This document shows, in pieces, positions 16,809 through 26,803 of a stretch of DNA of 42,937 nucleotides. The position numbers and the translations under genes are program-made. Each line of letters opens with the position of its first letter. Position 1 is the stretch's first letter. This stretch comes from a virus, in the IMG/VR virus record IMGVR_UViG_3300047667_000265, positions 1 to 42,937 of that record; one strand, 5' to 3'. Under the pieces are notes generated by a model. That model was not told the DNA's origin. It did no database searches and saw only the letters and a list, made by a program, of their open reading frames with translations.

Positions 16809-17175
16809 TACGATATCGCAAGCAGAGTTACAAGAATTACAGGCATCTGGTGCAACTCTTGAGATCGAACCTCAGACCCTTGTGATTGCAGGGCTCGTTG
16901 AGCAGCTTTCACAGATGATACCTGCGCCGGTAGATAACTCAGAAGTACTGGGTGCCATTCAACAGCTCATCACGAAAATCAACACAGAGGTATCGGTCAA
17001 AGTACAACCTCTTGTAGAATCGGTACATCACAGTCATAATAACAACCAGATCAAGGTCGATACCTCACCAATATTGGAAGCAGTTGAGAGATTGACTTCA
17101 CGTAACGACTACCATTTCAGCATCACACGTGATGATCGTGGTAGGATAGAATCAATGGATGCGAGGATAGTATGA
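16801..17175 (+). CDS. Virion-associated hypothetical protein
   Basis: A 124-residue helical protein with regularly spaced hydrophobic residues (LVEQLSQMI…VLGAIQQLITKI…). The C-terminal segment DYHFSITRDDRGRIESMDAR is a short conserved ending I recall in phage tail-region proteins. It overlaps its neighbours by eight and four bases. The function is not known. Confidence 0.65.
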   Translation: MGDTISQAELQELQASGATLEIEPQTLVIAGLVEQLSQMIPAPVDNSEVLGAIQQLITKINTEVSVKVQPLVESVHHSHNNNQIKVDTSPILEAVERLTSRNDYHFSITRDDRGRIESMDARIV

Positions 17176-17513
17176 TTAAGTTTGTGTTTTTAATGATGCT
17201 GAGTGTTGCTGTATCAGCTGCCGATCAACTTACGTGGAACGAAGCGGAGTTAAGAGAAGATGGTTCAGCGATTGAGACAATTGAAAAGTATAATATATAT
17301 CATTGGTATGAAAATATTTTACAGCCTGTTATCGAAGTGCCTGGGGATAGTACTTCGCATGGTGATCCCGACGGACGAGTAGGTATTCATGTTTATGAAA
17401 TATCAACAGTAGAAGACGGGCAGGAAGGAAAAAGAAGTTATCCTGTCGCTTATTATATTAAGCCTGATTCAGCTCCGATAAAACTACTCTTAACATTGGA
17501 GCAGGTAGACTAA
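17172..17513 (+). CDS. Small exported protein with fibronectin type III-like fold
   Basis: A 113-residue protein with a clear signal peptide, MIKFVFLMMLSVAVSA, and likely cleavage after VSA. The mature part starts DQLTWNEAELREDGSAI and EKYNIYHW, the W…DG…I…Y-x-I-Y pattern of the first strands of fibronectin type III domains. A signal sequence is unexpected among virion genes. It may act in the periplasm or at the cell surface during infection, for example in superinfection exclusion; this is speculation. It is coupled on both sides (ATGA, TAATG). Confidence 0.7.
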   Translation: MIKFVFLMMLSVAVSAADQLTWNEAELREDGSAIETIEKYNIYHWYENILQPVIEVPGDSTSHGDPDGRVGIHVYEISTVEDGQEGKRSYPVAYYIKPDSAPIKLLLTLEQVD

Positions 17514-20500
17514 TGGCAGTACCAAGTGTAACTGGCGGAATAACAGTATTAACAACGTGCGATACTGGTCTTGGTGGTGTTACGCCGTCCATTGTTCTAC
17601 CAAGTTCAACGCCAATATCAGCAACAACACGTGGGAATGGGTATACAACGGGTGTAAACGGTACAGGTAGTGGTACATACGATCCTTCGGGCTCAATATC
17701 TGCATCGGCTTTGATGGGGGGAGTATACGCGGTAACTGCTACAGACTTCACTGTTGCAAATAGACTAGCGTTTTTTCACTACTACCATACAGACAGGGTA
17801 AGCTCTATAACAAAAGACACTGGGTTGATGTTCTATTGTAACTCTGGCTCACTAGGCACTGAAGAAGCCGCATATTCTGTTAACGGTGGGAATAACCCTA
17901 TCAGCGCGTATGATTGCGCAGTAGTAAACTTGAACAGGTCTACCGGTTCACATTTATACAGTGGCACTTTTGACCCGTCAGATGTAACGCATGTTGGTTC
18001 AGCGGCTAATTTCGATACGGGTTACTCTCTAGTCCAGATAGACGCATTTGGTTATGTTGATCCTTTTGTAGTTATTAACGGTACAGGTAGTGATAAAGGC
18101 GACTTTACTGATGTAACAGCGAATATAGATACAAACGACACCCTACTAAACAACTCTCCAACAGATAATATACACTTGTGCTTTTTTGCTTGGGGGGTTG
18201 GTGACGGCTCAACAGAAACACATTTCTCAGAAACTCTAAAAGTTTGGGAATTCACAAAGCAAACCGATTTTGCAACTGATTATGGTCGCGCACATATAAA
18301 TGATAATGACATAGGATTTGAGGGTAATGCTTCTGCTTCTGATGTAGTGACTTATGAGCTTTGTAGTTGGATAACCGAAAGCCCGACATACTGGCGATCA
18401 ATCGGCTCTACTTCAGCTTCAATTGGTTATGTTTCTTGTGTAACTAAAAACTCAGGTGGCGAAACAATTATAGTCGATGGTCATACGTACAATGGACATC
18501 TGTTCGATTCCTGCGGTTCAATACAAGCAAATTCTCCAACATTAGCAAACTGCACAATTAAAAACGCAACAGCACATGCGATTGATTTAGATAGTGGTGG
18601 TGATGCGAATATTACAAATCTTTTGCTTGGCGGAAATCAAACGGCTATAAGAATAAATGTTGCTGGCGCGGCGGTGCTAGACGTAACACAATTCACGTTT
18701 GAAACCACTAATACGTATTATATTGAATATACAGGAACAGGGACACTAACCGTAACAGCAAATGGGTCAATAGCATCGGGAAAACTAAATGCTAGTGGTG
18801 GAGGAACTATTACAGTAGTCGCACCTACTGTGCAGCTAGAAGTGACATCTAATATAGCATCTAGCGACATTAAGATATTTGATACAGGAACACAGACCGT
18901 AGAGGCTTCAGGTACAAGCCAGAGCGAAACAACATCTACTGCTGGGACTTACGATATAACTGTCATGAAGGCAGGCTATCTACAGCAAAGACAAACAGGT
19001 GTTGTGTTAGGGGCTTCTAGCGTAACGGTCGCTATAACTCTGGTGGTAGATCCAGTTTATAACTCAGGGCATGGATTGACTTGGGCGGCAACGACATCAC
19101 CATCAGCGGGACAGGTACATTGGGCAAGGGCTGCTCGTCTAGGTTACTTAGCAGACAATCAGCAAGGTGTTAATGTATATAGCGCTTTGATCGACGCATG
19201 GATAGCTGAGAGTGCTTTAGATAATACTGAGTTCCCAATCGTTGCAGTGGGACCAGATAGGTTTGACTTTACGTCCGATGGTACTACAGCCTCACAGTTA
19301 GATAGTGGCAGCGTCACCTTCTGGAAAGGCGCGGGTATGACATGGGAACATGCTACCACCGGTAACGACACTCATAGATTCTATAGTGTTAAATCTGTAG
19401 GCGCGATTAGCGGGACTACTAAGGTCCGGTATGTACAGTCAGAAGGCGGAACAGTTAATGACGTAACGCTCGTAAATGGTGTAGTTGATCAAGTAATTCA
19501 GTATTTTTCTGACACCAATGGTGATGCTACACTTGATTATAATTACGAAGGACACTTGGTATTTAGAACGTTTACTATTGACTATTATCAAGCTCGAAAC
19601 AATGTATTGTCAAGTTTTGGTATCAGCGCATTAGAGCCGTATGAATACACCATCGTACTGACGAACACGGCTACAGGTACAGCAAGTGGAACACAGTCGT
19701 TTACACCAGTTGTTACAAATCAGCAGGGCGCTCCGGTCGAAGAACAAACAGGTTATACATTCTCATTCAAAGTAACAGAGACAAGCAACTCAAAAAGCCC
19801 AGAAGAGTTTTTGGCACAATGGTTGTTTGATACCCACGCAGATCCAACCGCAGCAGACCTATACGGAAGCTCACTGAGAGCTTTTGACTTACCCTGTCCT
19901 GTTACGGAGAGTGGGGGTTCATACTCGTCTAACTTTCAATTTGTAGAGAATACGGAAGACAGCACAGAGAAACATGGTTTCTACTTCGAAGAAAGTAGTG
20001 ATTATCATCCCGATTTCCTACAGCAGCAAGAAGACGAGGATTTTGGTTCTGGTTTCTACACAACACCAATCACTGCTCAAATTAGTATCACTAACCTACC
20101 AGATGATGTAGGGGGTGACACTGAGTTACAGATATATAACGTAACTACATCCACCCTTATATACTCTGGTGATCCAGCAGGGGCGAGCTATACTAACACC
20201 TATACTGACGGAGATGCTGCCTATGCCTCTGACGGGGATAATGTAAGAATAAGATTTGCTCATACTAACGCAGGAACTACCTTTGAACTAGGGCAGACAA
20301 TCGTGGCTGCAACTACATCAGGTATTGTGGCAGATGGTGATAACTTTATATCAGTAGATCCAGTGTATGCTACTAATGGTATAGATGGTTCAGCAGTTTC
20401 TAAGTTCAGTTACACAGCAGCCAGTAGTCAATTTAACTTAATATTAAATTCTAACTATACAGCACCGGAAATGTTTGCTTTCTATTGTTATACATTAACG

Positions 20501-20998
20501 ACGACGGCAGGTATAGAAGCTGCGTTTGGTGCTTTTGAGGCTCCTGATGCTGGCAATTATAAGAATATAACAGCCATAGCCGATATATTCTTGGATAACG
20601 AAACGACATCCTCCAAGAGACAAACAGATACGGCACGAATATACAAGGATGACGGTGTGTATCCTGTCCTAGAACCTACTACATCTGGTTTTGGTATTGA
20701 CGTTAATTGGCAGAACGTAGTGTACGTGGTAACAGCAGGTAGCGGATTGACCGCACCACAAGCAGCAGAGTTAACCGCAGCAGCAGGTGCTTCTACCTTT
20801 AACCCAGCGACTGATGTTGTTGAAGGTAGTGAAACATGGACTGAAGCTATGCGATTAGTCAGAGCAGAAGCCGCAGGTAAACTGTTAGTAGATGGAACTA
20901 CAGTCACCATAAGAGATGCCTCAGACAGTAAAGATCGTATAACAGCTACAGTAGACGACGACGGTCAACGTACAGTAGTGACCACGGATGCCAGCTAA
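17513..20998 (+). CDS. Large tail fibre / receptor-binding structural protein
   Basis: An 1161-residue protein rich in Thr, Ser, Gly and Asn. Residues about 330-440 (SIQANSPTLANCTIKNATAHAI… and NITNLLLGGNQTAI) have the short-strand rhythm of a parallel beta-helix. A carboxypeptidase-regulatory-like segment follows (TSTAGTYDITVMKAGYLQQRQ). The C-terminal part (GSGLTAPQAAELTAAA…) recalls phage structural proteins whose end carries KDRITATVDDDGQRT. It probably projects from the virion and contacts the host. Codon use is richer in A/T-ending and AGA codons than in the packaging genes, consistent with exchange. Confidence 0.7.
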   Translation: MAVPSVTGGITVLTTCDTGLGGVTPSIVLPSSTPISATTRGNGYTTGVNGTGSGTYDPSGSISASALMGGVYAVTATDFTVANRLAFFHYYHTDRVSSITKDTGLMFYCNSGSLGTEEAAYSVNGGNNPISAYDCAVVNLNRSTGSHLYSGTFDPSDVTHVGSAANFDTGYSLVQIDAFGYVDPFVVINGTGSDKGDFTDVTANIDTNDTLLNNSPTDNIHLCFFAWGVGDGSTETHFSETLKVWEFTKQTDFATDYGRAHINDNDIGFEGNASASDVVTYELCSWITESPTYWRSIGSTSASIGYVSCVTKNSGGETIIVDGHTYNGHLFDSCGSIQANSPTLANCTIKNATAHAIDLDSGGDANITNLLLGGNQTAIRINVAGAAVLDVTQFTFETTNTYYIEYTGTGTLTVTANGSIASGKLNASGGGTITVVAPTVQLEVTSNIASSDIKIFDTGTQTVEASGTSQSETTSTAGTYDITVMKAGYLQQRQTGVVLGASSVTVAITLVVDPVYNSGHGLTWAATTSPSAGQVHWARAARLGYLADNQQGVNVYSALIDAWIAESALDNTEFPIVAVGPDRFDFTSDGTTASQLDSGSVTFWKGAGMTWEHATTGNDTHRFYSVKSVGAISGTTKVRYVQSEGGTVNDVTLVNGVVDQVIQYFSDTNGDATLDYNYEGHLVFRTFTIDYYQARNNVLSSFGISALEPYEYTIVLTNTATGTASGTQSFTPVVTNQQGAPVEEQTGYTFSFKVTETSNSKSPEEFLAQWLFDTHADPTAADLYGSSLRAFDLPCPVTESGGSYSSNFQFVENTEDSTEKHGFYFEESSDYHPDFLQQQEDEDFGSGFYTTPITAQISITNLPDDVGGDTELQIYNVTTSTLIYSGDPAGASYTNTYTDGDAAYASDGDNVRIRFAHTNAGTTFELGQTIVAATTSGIVADGDNFISVDPVYATNGIDGSAVSKFSYTAASSQFNLILNSNYTAPEMFAFYCYTLTTTAGIEAAFGAFEAPDAGNYKNITAIADIFLDNETTSSKRQTDTARIYKDDGVYPVLEPTTSGFGIDVNWQNVVYVVTAGSGLTAPQAAELTAAAGASTFNPATDVVEGSETWTEAMRLVRAEAAGKLLVDGTTVTIRDASDSKDRITATVDDDGQRTVVTTDAS

Positions 20999-21182
20999 CA
21001 ACTACTTTAAGAGTAAGTACTTCGGTAGCAACTATCGGAAGTCGAAATACTACCGTCCCACAGGGACACCGGTAGAAGACATCTATGATCCCGAAGGTGG
21101 CCCACGTGATGATGGCTTCTTGCAAGATGACGATGAAGTGATTATGCTTGTAGCACGAGCATTCCTAACCCTGGTGAATTAA
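20988..21182 (+). CDS. Small tyrosine-rich phage protein
   Basis: A 64-residue protein starting MPANNYFKSKYFGSNYRKSKYY, with repeated Y-[FW]-K-S-[KR]-Y-F/Y units, followed by an acidic tail. Similar short repeats are found near structural genes of other podoviruses, where function is unknown. It overlaps the fibre gene by 11 bases and its stop overlaps the next ATG (TAATG). Confidence 0.65.
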   Translation: MPANNYFKSKYFGSNYRKSKYYRPTGTPVEDIYDPEGGPRDDGFLQDDDEVIMLVARAFLTLVN

Positions 21183-24100
21183 TGTCGCTTAGTAATTGTA
21201 TACGTAAAGCAGGTAAAGCCCTTAGCACCAGTGATGCAGATTCCATCAGCACATTAGCTGACGAGATCGAGTCAACCGGTGTCGAGCGTTCCCTCGCGGA
21301 AAACCAAGCAGTCGAGCAACACTTGACTAAAGTGCAGGGTGACATTGACGCGATGTTGCCTAAGACATTAGAACAGTCAGCTTATCATGGTACACCACAT
21401 AAATTTGACGAGTTCAGTCTCGATGCGATGGGCACTGGTGAAGGTGCTCAGGCGTTTGGTTGGGGTCTATACTTCGCAGGTAACAAGGGTATCGCTGAAT
21501 GGTATCGTGACGCAGTAACCCAACGTAGAGGTGGCGACAAGATTGTCATCGACGGTAAACCCTACGAAGATATATGGGATGCGACGGAAGCTGGTGCCAT
21601 GACTCAAGCTGAACTTGAATTGGCAGATAACTTTGAATTCAATGACGTTACACACAGTCTGGGTGTCACTGAAGGTCTTGACCTTTTCCTGAAAGAAGTC
21701 AACAAGTATGGTTCGGATTCTGACAAAGCACTTGCTCAAAATCTTGTCGAAAGAATAAGTGAAGAAAAACTTGAAGGTCAGCTTTATGAAGTAGACATCC
21801 CTGAAGACTCAACATTACTCGATCATGATAAAACTCTTGATCAACAACCTCCCGACATCCAAAAAGCTCTCGGTAAACTTAAAAATCGACTCGAACGAAA
21901 GCGTGTACTTGATGGATATTTAGAAGGCATCAACTCGGAATGGGGTGAGCTTACAGGTGCTGAACTATATAAGCTAGTTACAAAAGCAGCCGAAGAAGCA
22001 GTACTCCCTGTGCAACCCATTGAGATGAAGCAGGCAATACAACCTGACCAACTTGCATCTATGTACCTCGACTCTATCGGCATCAAAGGTCTCAGGTTCC
22101 TAGATGACACCAGTAGGCAGAAAGGCAACAATGTTACCTACAAAGGTAAGAAGATTAATGTCGGCAAAGAGACAGACCCTGAGAAACTAGCAGCAGCGTA
22201 CATCGGTAGTTATGGTAGAGACAATGCTGTGAGTATGTTGAAGATGGATGACCACGCTGACTCAGTTCAATGGGTTGATAAGATAGACGACGCAGATGTA
22301 GGCGATGGTACGACACACAACTACGTTATATGGGATGACTCAACTGTAACAGTAGAAGCAGTCAATGAAGAGAAACGTCAAGTACAAGTACTGAAGCAAG
22401 AAGGCACAGACGACATACCAAGAGGACTCTTCACCGCACTCAATGGTGAACACACAATAGAGTTATCAGAAGCTTCTGACGTTTCAACGTTCCTACATGA
22501 GTCAATGCACCTGTTCACTGTGATGGAAGGTATCTTCGCTAAAGAGAACGGGATCACCTCTAACCAGCAGGCGATGTTGGATTCTGTTGGTGCGAAGTCA
22601 TTTGAAGAACTTACCGTCGATCAACATGAAACATTAGCTGAATCATTCGAGGTCTACCTACGCGAAGGTAAAGCACCATCCTTGAAACTGGCAGATGCGT
22701 TTGGTGTATTCCGATCCTGGTTAACGAACCTGTACCAAAATCTTGTAAACCTCCCCAACCAAAAACTTGATGCGGATATGCGTCAGGTGTTTGATAGACT
22801 ATTGGCGACTGAAGCTGAGATCAACGAAGTTGCTGCACATCCAGAGTACCAAGAGCTTTTCAGATCCATAGAACAATCGGGGATGACAGATGCGGAATGG
22901 GCGAAGTATCAGCAAGCAGTCGAGAAACGGAAGAGTCGTGCAACAACGACGGTTGTGGATAAAATCGTCAAGCAACTCCGAACCCGAAAAACCAGAGAGT
23001 GGAAGAAAGAAAAAGCGCCCCTGATCGAGCAAGAGAAAGAGCGCCTGTCTAAGCTGCCTGTCTATCAGATCCTAAGTAACACCTTAGTCGAACCTATGAA
23101 TCATGCGATGGTGAAAGCGATTGCCGGTGGTGACAAGAAGATCATGGGTAAACTCATTGGTCGAGCCAAGAAAGATGGCATACCACCCTACCAATACTCA
23201 GAAGTGTATGGGTATGATAGTGATCTTGAGATGCTTACTGACATTGCTAACACTGAGTCTCTTGGCAAGGCTGCTGACCGCGCTGCTGAGCAGATCATGG
23301 TGGGTCGTCATGGTGACATCCTGAACGATGGGTCCATCGAGACTGAGATACATGAGGCACTGCACACCAGCGCTAATGCCGACATTGTGTTGGCAGAGAT
23401 CAAAGCATTGAACAAGCGTAAGGGTGACATCAACAGGAGCCTGTTGAAGCTGGGTGCTAAGAAGCTCATCGGCTCAATGAAGCATCCTGATATTCAACCA
23501 GACAAGTACAGAAGGCTTGAGCGTAAAGCAGCATTGAAAGCTGAGCGAGCTACCGATCCGAAAGAGAAGATAGCAGCCAAGACACAGCAGCTCGCTAACC
23601 AATACCTGTTCAACGAAGCTACTCGGGTCAAAGCTGAGATTGGTAAGTGGTCGAAGCACATTGATTATGTACGTAAGCATGACTACAACACCAAGGTTGT
23701 GGACGGACATTTCACCAATGCAATGAAGACTATTGCTAACCTATACCGTCCTAAACGTAAAGGTAAGGATGCAGCAGAGAGAACTGAGAAAGAACTTCGT
23801 GATGTGACTGACTTTTATAATGGTCAGAAAGAGATCCTGAATGACAGGGTTGCACAGGAAGACCCACAGTTGGTGGAAGTATCTGATCTAATTAATCGTG
23901 GTAAAATGAGTGAGTTTGAATTCACTTACTATGAAGACATGACTGCTGACCAACTCGAAGGTGTGTATCGGAACCTGAAGAACCTGCGCTTCGCGGGTGG
24001 CAAAGCAATCACAGACCCTGACAACAACAGAGCAGCGATCACCAATGCAACCGCTGGTGCAGAAGCTAACCCGAAAGCTAATCGTGCGAGGAAGCGTGGT

Positions 24101-26050
24101 TATGCTGGCGACAAGGCAGTGGACCGAGTTAAAGGATTCTTTGCTGGGTTCGCTAATCTGCGCAATAAGATTCGTAAGATTGATGGCTTCAGAGAAGATG
24201 ACCAAGGCGCAAGTTATGAAGAAGTGTACCTCACAGTAGAGGATGCACATAACACTGAGCTAGATAACAAACGTAAGTTGTTCGAGATCTACCAAGCAGA
24301 ATTGACAGACGTAAATAATGTCGCCATCAACAACCATTGGTTTAGTGGCGGAGAGATCACACAGACCAATGGTGATGTGTTCAAGTTCAGCACAGAAGAT
24401 CGATTCATGATTGCGCTTTACTGGGGTACTGATTCTAGTCGTAAAGCAGTGATGGAAGGTCATGGAGTAAACAACACTGACGTAATGAACATCATGTCCA
24501 CAATGTCGGATGCTGAACTGAAACTTGTCAACTCAATGTGGAAGCTCAATGAGAACATGTGGTCAGGTATTGCGAACACAGCAATCGAACATCGTGGTGT
24601 AGCACCGAAGAAACTAGCACCCACACCTTTCGTGGTGAATGGTATTGAGATGACAGGTGGACATCAGACAATATTCTACGAAGGAAGTGCTGAAGGTTTA
24701 AACGTGGTTGGTGAGGATGTAGCAGGTATGTTCAACCAGATTCAAGCGGGTGAGGCAACGGCTGCGAAAGAGCGTGTTGGTAGTGGGGGTCGAAAGGTTC
24801 TACTATCCAAAGACAATATCACTCGTGCCATTGATGAGAACCTTCACTATGAATCTTTCTACAAACCGAGTGTGAAGATTGCCGCGATTGTAAATGACAA
24901 AGCATATAAAGCTGCAGTTACCAAGAAGCACGGTGATGTGTTCTACGAATCTTATGTTAAGAACCTACAGAACATCGTATCAGCTCGACCAGATCGTGAA
25001 GGCAATAAGGACATCGCTGCCTTCCTGAAACACATTCGTCGTGCGAGAACATACAGTGTTCTACATTACAGTATACGAAACACAGTTCAGCAGTCCACAT
25101 CGATACCCATAGCCATTAGTGAGGTGGGTGCTCAGAACTTTGCGAAAGCTGCTGCAAGTTTGGTGGGTACTGAAGGTAAACATAACCGAGAGTTTATAAA
25201 GAGTAAATCCAAATTTATGGCGAACAGGGCACAACTGGTTAACCGAGAGGCCAATGAGTTCCTTCGTCAGATAGCTATCGGTGGTAAGGTTGAGAATGCA
25301 TTTAAGGTTTTCTCTGACCATGGGTTCACCATGCAGACGGCGGTGGACAGTGTCATTGCAAACCCTACTTGGTTAGCTAAGTACAATGATGGTATGCTAA
25401 AGCATGGTAACGAGAAGGTGGCTATCAGTCAGGCTGATACGGCGGTCAGTGAGTCAGTAGGTTCAGGGGCAGATTTGCACCTTGGTACGATGTTTCAGTC
25501 TACCAATGTACAGTCAGTAAAAGCGATCACTCAGTTTGGTTCGTGGTTCAACAACTACTACCAGCGAACATACAAAGCGACACAAGGGTACGGTAGTTTT
25601 GAACATAAGCGACAGATATTCAGTGCTATGGTTTACCTACCGATATTGGTGAGTGTGATGAACGCAGCTTTGACAATGGACTTACCAAAAGAAGATGAAG
25701 AGATTGAACTGTGGATCGGTAAGAAGTACATAGAGCATCTGGCAGGTATGGTACCCATCGTCGGTGACTTCGTATCTTCGATGTTCGGATGGAGGCAGAC
25801 TGGCTTGATTGCAGACGCAATGTCCACTGGTGGTGCCGTAGTATCATTAGCAACGAAGGAAGATCAGTCAGGATTAGATACTGCAATAGATGTACTCAAG
25901 ATCCTTAACACCGTCATCCCGATATCAGGGTCAGGTCAGCTAACACGACCTCTTGAATTTATATCATCTGATAATGAAGGTAATGAGAACCAAGATAACC
26001 CAGCACTCTCTGTTGCTCAGGCAATCGTTAAAGGTAAAACTAGGAATTAA
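21182..26050 (+). CDS. Giant polyvalent internal protein: ADP-ribosyltransferase plus zinc metalloprotease
   Basis: A 1622-residue protein, the largest here. Residues about 66-390 look like an ART-PolyVal ADP-ribosyltransferase: AYHGTPHKFDEF (Y68, H69, G70), GWGLYFAGNKGIAEWYR, GIKGLRFLDD and NYVIWDDSTV. Residues 439-443 are HESMH (HExxH), with DQHETLAESFEVYLREG as the downstream acidic helix, so a zinc metalloprotease. The long middle is helical and basic. The C-terminus (VLHYSIRNTVQQSTSIP, LVSVMNAALTMDL) is typical of large internal proteins carried in the head. Polyvalent proteins are injected with the DNA and modify or cleave host targets; targets here are unknown. It may also take the place of T7 gp16. 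Confidence 0.85.
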   Translation: MSLSNCIRKAGKALSTSDADSISTLADEIESTGVERSLAENQAVEQHLTKVQGDIDAMLPKTLEQSAYHGTPHKFDEFSLDAMGTGEGAQAFGWGLYFAGNKGIAEWYRDAVTQRRGGDKIVIDGKPYEDIWDATEAGAMTQAELELADNFEFNDVTHSLGVTEGLDLFLKEVNKYGSDSDKALAQNLVERISEEKLEGQLYEVDIPEDSTLLDHDKTLDQQPPDIQKALGKLKNRLERKRVLDGYLEGINSEWGELTGAELYKLVTKAAEEAVLPVQPIEMKQAIQPDQLASMYLDSIGIKGLRFLDDTSRQKGNNVTYKGKKINVGKETDPEKLAAAYIGSYGRDNAVSMLKMDDHADSVQWVDKIDDADVGDGTTHNYVIWDDSTVTVEAVNEEKRQVQVLKQEGTDDIPRGLFTALNGEHTIELSEASDVSTFLHESMHLFTVMEGIFAKENGITSNQQAMLDSVGAKSFEELTVDQHETLAESFEVYLREGKAPSLKLADAFGVFRSWLTNLYQNLVNLPNQKLDADMRQVFDRLLATEAEINEVAAHPEYQELFRSIEQSGMTDAEWAKYQQAVEKRKSRATTTVVDKIVKQLRTRKTREWKKEKAPLIEQEKERLSKLPVYQILSNTLVEPMNHAMVKAIAGGDKKIMGKLIGRAKKDGIPPYQYSEVYGYDSDLEMLTDIANTESLGKAADRAAEQIMVGRHGDILNDGSIETEIHEALHTSANADIVLAEIKALNKRKGDINRSLLKLGAKKLIGSMKHPDIQPDKYRRLERKAALKAERATDPKEKIAAKTQQLANQYLFNEATRVKAEIGKWSKHIDYVRKHDYNTKVVDGHFTNAMKTIANLYRPKRKGKDAAERTEKELRDVTDFYNGQKEILNDRVAQEDPQLVEVSDLINRGKMSEFEFTYYEDMTADQLEGVYRNLKNLRFAGGKAITDPDNNRAAITNATAGAEANPKANRARKRGYAGDKAVDRVKGFFAGFANLRNKIRKIDGFREDDQGASYEEVYLTVEDAHNTELDNKRKLFEIYQAELTDVNNVAINNHWFSGGEITQTNGDVFKFSTEDRFMIALYWGTDSSRKAVMEGHGVNNTDVMNIMSTMSDAELKLVNSMWKLNENMWSGIANTAIEHRGVAPKKLAPTPFVVNGIEMTGGHQTIFYEGSAEGLNVVGEDVAGMFNQIQAGEATAAKERVGSGGRKVLLSKDNITRAIDENLHYESFYKPSVKIAAIVNDKAYKAAVTKKHGDVFYESYVKNLQNIVSARPDREGNKDIAAFLKHIRRARTYSVLHYSIRNTVQQSTSIPIAISEVGAQNFAKAAASLVGTEGKHNREFIKSKSKFMANRAQLVNREANEFLRQIAIGGKVENAFKVFSDHGFTMQTAVDSVIANPTWLAKYNDGMLKHGNEKVAISQADTAVSESVGSGADLHLGTMFQSTNVQSVKAITQFGSWFNNYYQRTYKATQGYGSFEHKRQIFSAMVYLPILVSVMNAALTMDLPKEDEEIELWIGKKYIEHLAGMVPIVGDFVSSMFGWRQTGLIADAMSTGGAVVSLATKEDQSGLDTAIDVLKILNTVIPISGSGQLTRPLEFISSDNEGNENQDNPALSVAQAIVKGKTRN

Positions 26051-26053
26051 ATT

Positions 26054-26803
26054 ATGGCAAGTTCAATACAATCAAGATTAGGTACGGCACCAGAAGAAGG
26101 GTGTAAAGCTCCGGTCAAGGTGGTGGCGAACACACCTATCACACTATCGGGTGAGCAGACGATCAACTCAGTCGCAGTTGTGGCAGGTGATAGGGTGCTG
26201 GTGAATGGTCAGGTGGATCTGGCTGAGAACGGTATCTATAACGTCAGCGCCACAGCGTGGAGTTACGCGAAGGACTGGAACAAAGCGAACGATGTTATCG
26301 CAGGTATGTTAGTTCCCTCATCTGAGACAATGGAGTTGTACCAGCTAAAACCATTCACAGGAAATTATACTGCTGCTGTCACCGAGGTATCATTCCAGAC
26401 AGGTGCAGTTGCTGCACCACAGAGACAAAATCTACTGGGTTCTGTTGCCGCTGCTAAAGTATTTACACTCACCACGATGGATTACCGTATAGGTGCCAAC
26501 GACCTAGAGGTGGAGCGCAATGGTCAAGTGCTTATTCTAGGTAAACATTACACTGAGACAAGTACTACCACAGTCACCATTATCACCGCTGTACTCTCAT
26601 CTGATGATTTTGTTTTTAAATCTAACACAGGTGTTTCTCCTTCTACATCGATCATCCCTACATATATCGTAGCGTCATTACCTACTGCTAGTGCGAACAA
26701 AGACGCATTGATTACAGTGAGCGATGAGGCGGGTGGGTACGCTTTAGCATTCTCCGATGGTACTAACTGGCGCAGGTCTACTGATCGAGTGGTAGTCTCA
26801 TGA
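26054..26803 (+). CDS. Tail fibre/spike adaptor-like protein
   Basis: A 249-residue protein. Residues 20-95 (KVVANTPITLSGEQTINSVAV, GDRVLVNGQVDLAENGIYNV, AWSYAKDW) form a widespread phage stem domain that joins fibres or spikes to the tail. Residues about 135-190 (FTLTTMDYRIGANDLEVERNGQ) look like a second beta domain. It probably fixes a receptor-binding protein, possibly the spike two genes downstream. Confidence 0.78.
   Translation: MASSIQSRLGTAPEEGCKAPVKVVANTPITLSGEQTINSVAVVAGDRVLVNGQVDLAENGIYNVSATAWSYAKDWNKANDVIAGMLVPSSETMELYQLKPFTGNYTAAVTEVSFQTGAVAAPQRQNLLGSVAAAKVFTLTTMDYRIGANDLEVERNGQVLILGKHYTETSTTTVTIITAVLSSDDFVFKSNTGVSPSTSIIPTYIVASLPTASANKDALITVSDEAGGYALAFSDGTNWRRSTDRVVVS

Noticed and set aside
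23997-24239. An 80-codon alternative frame inside the polyvalent protein gene
   Set aside because: No domain and no ribosome site; since nested genes do exist elsewhere in this phage it was looked at, but nothing supports it.
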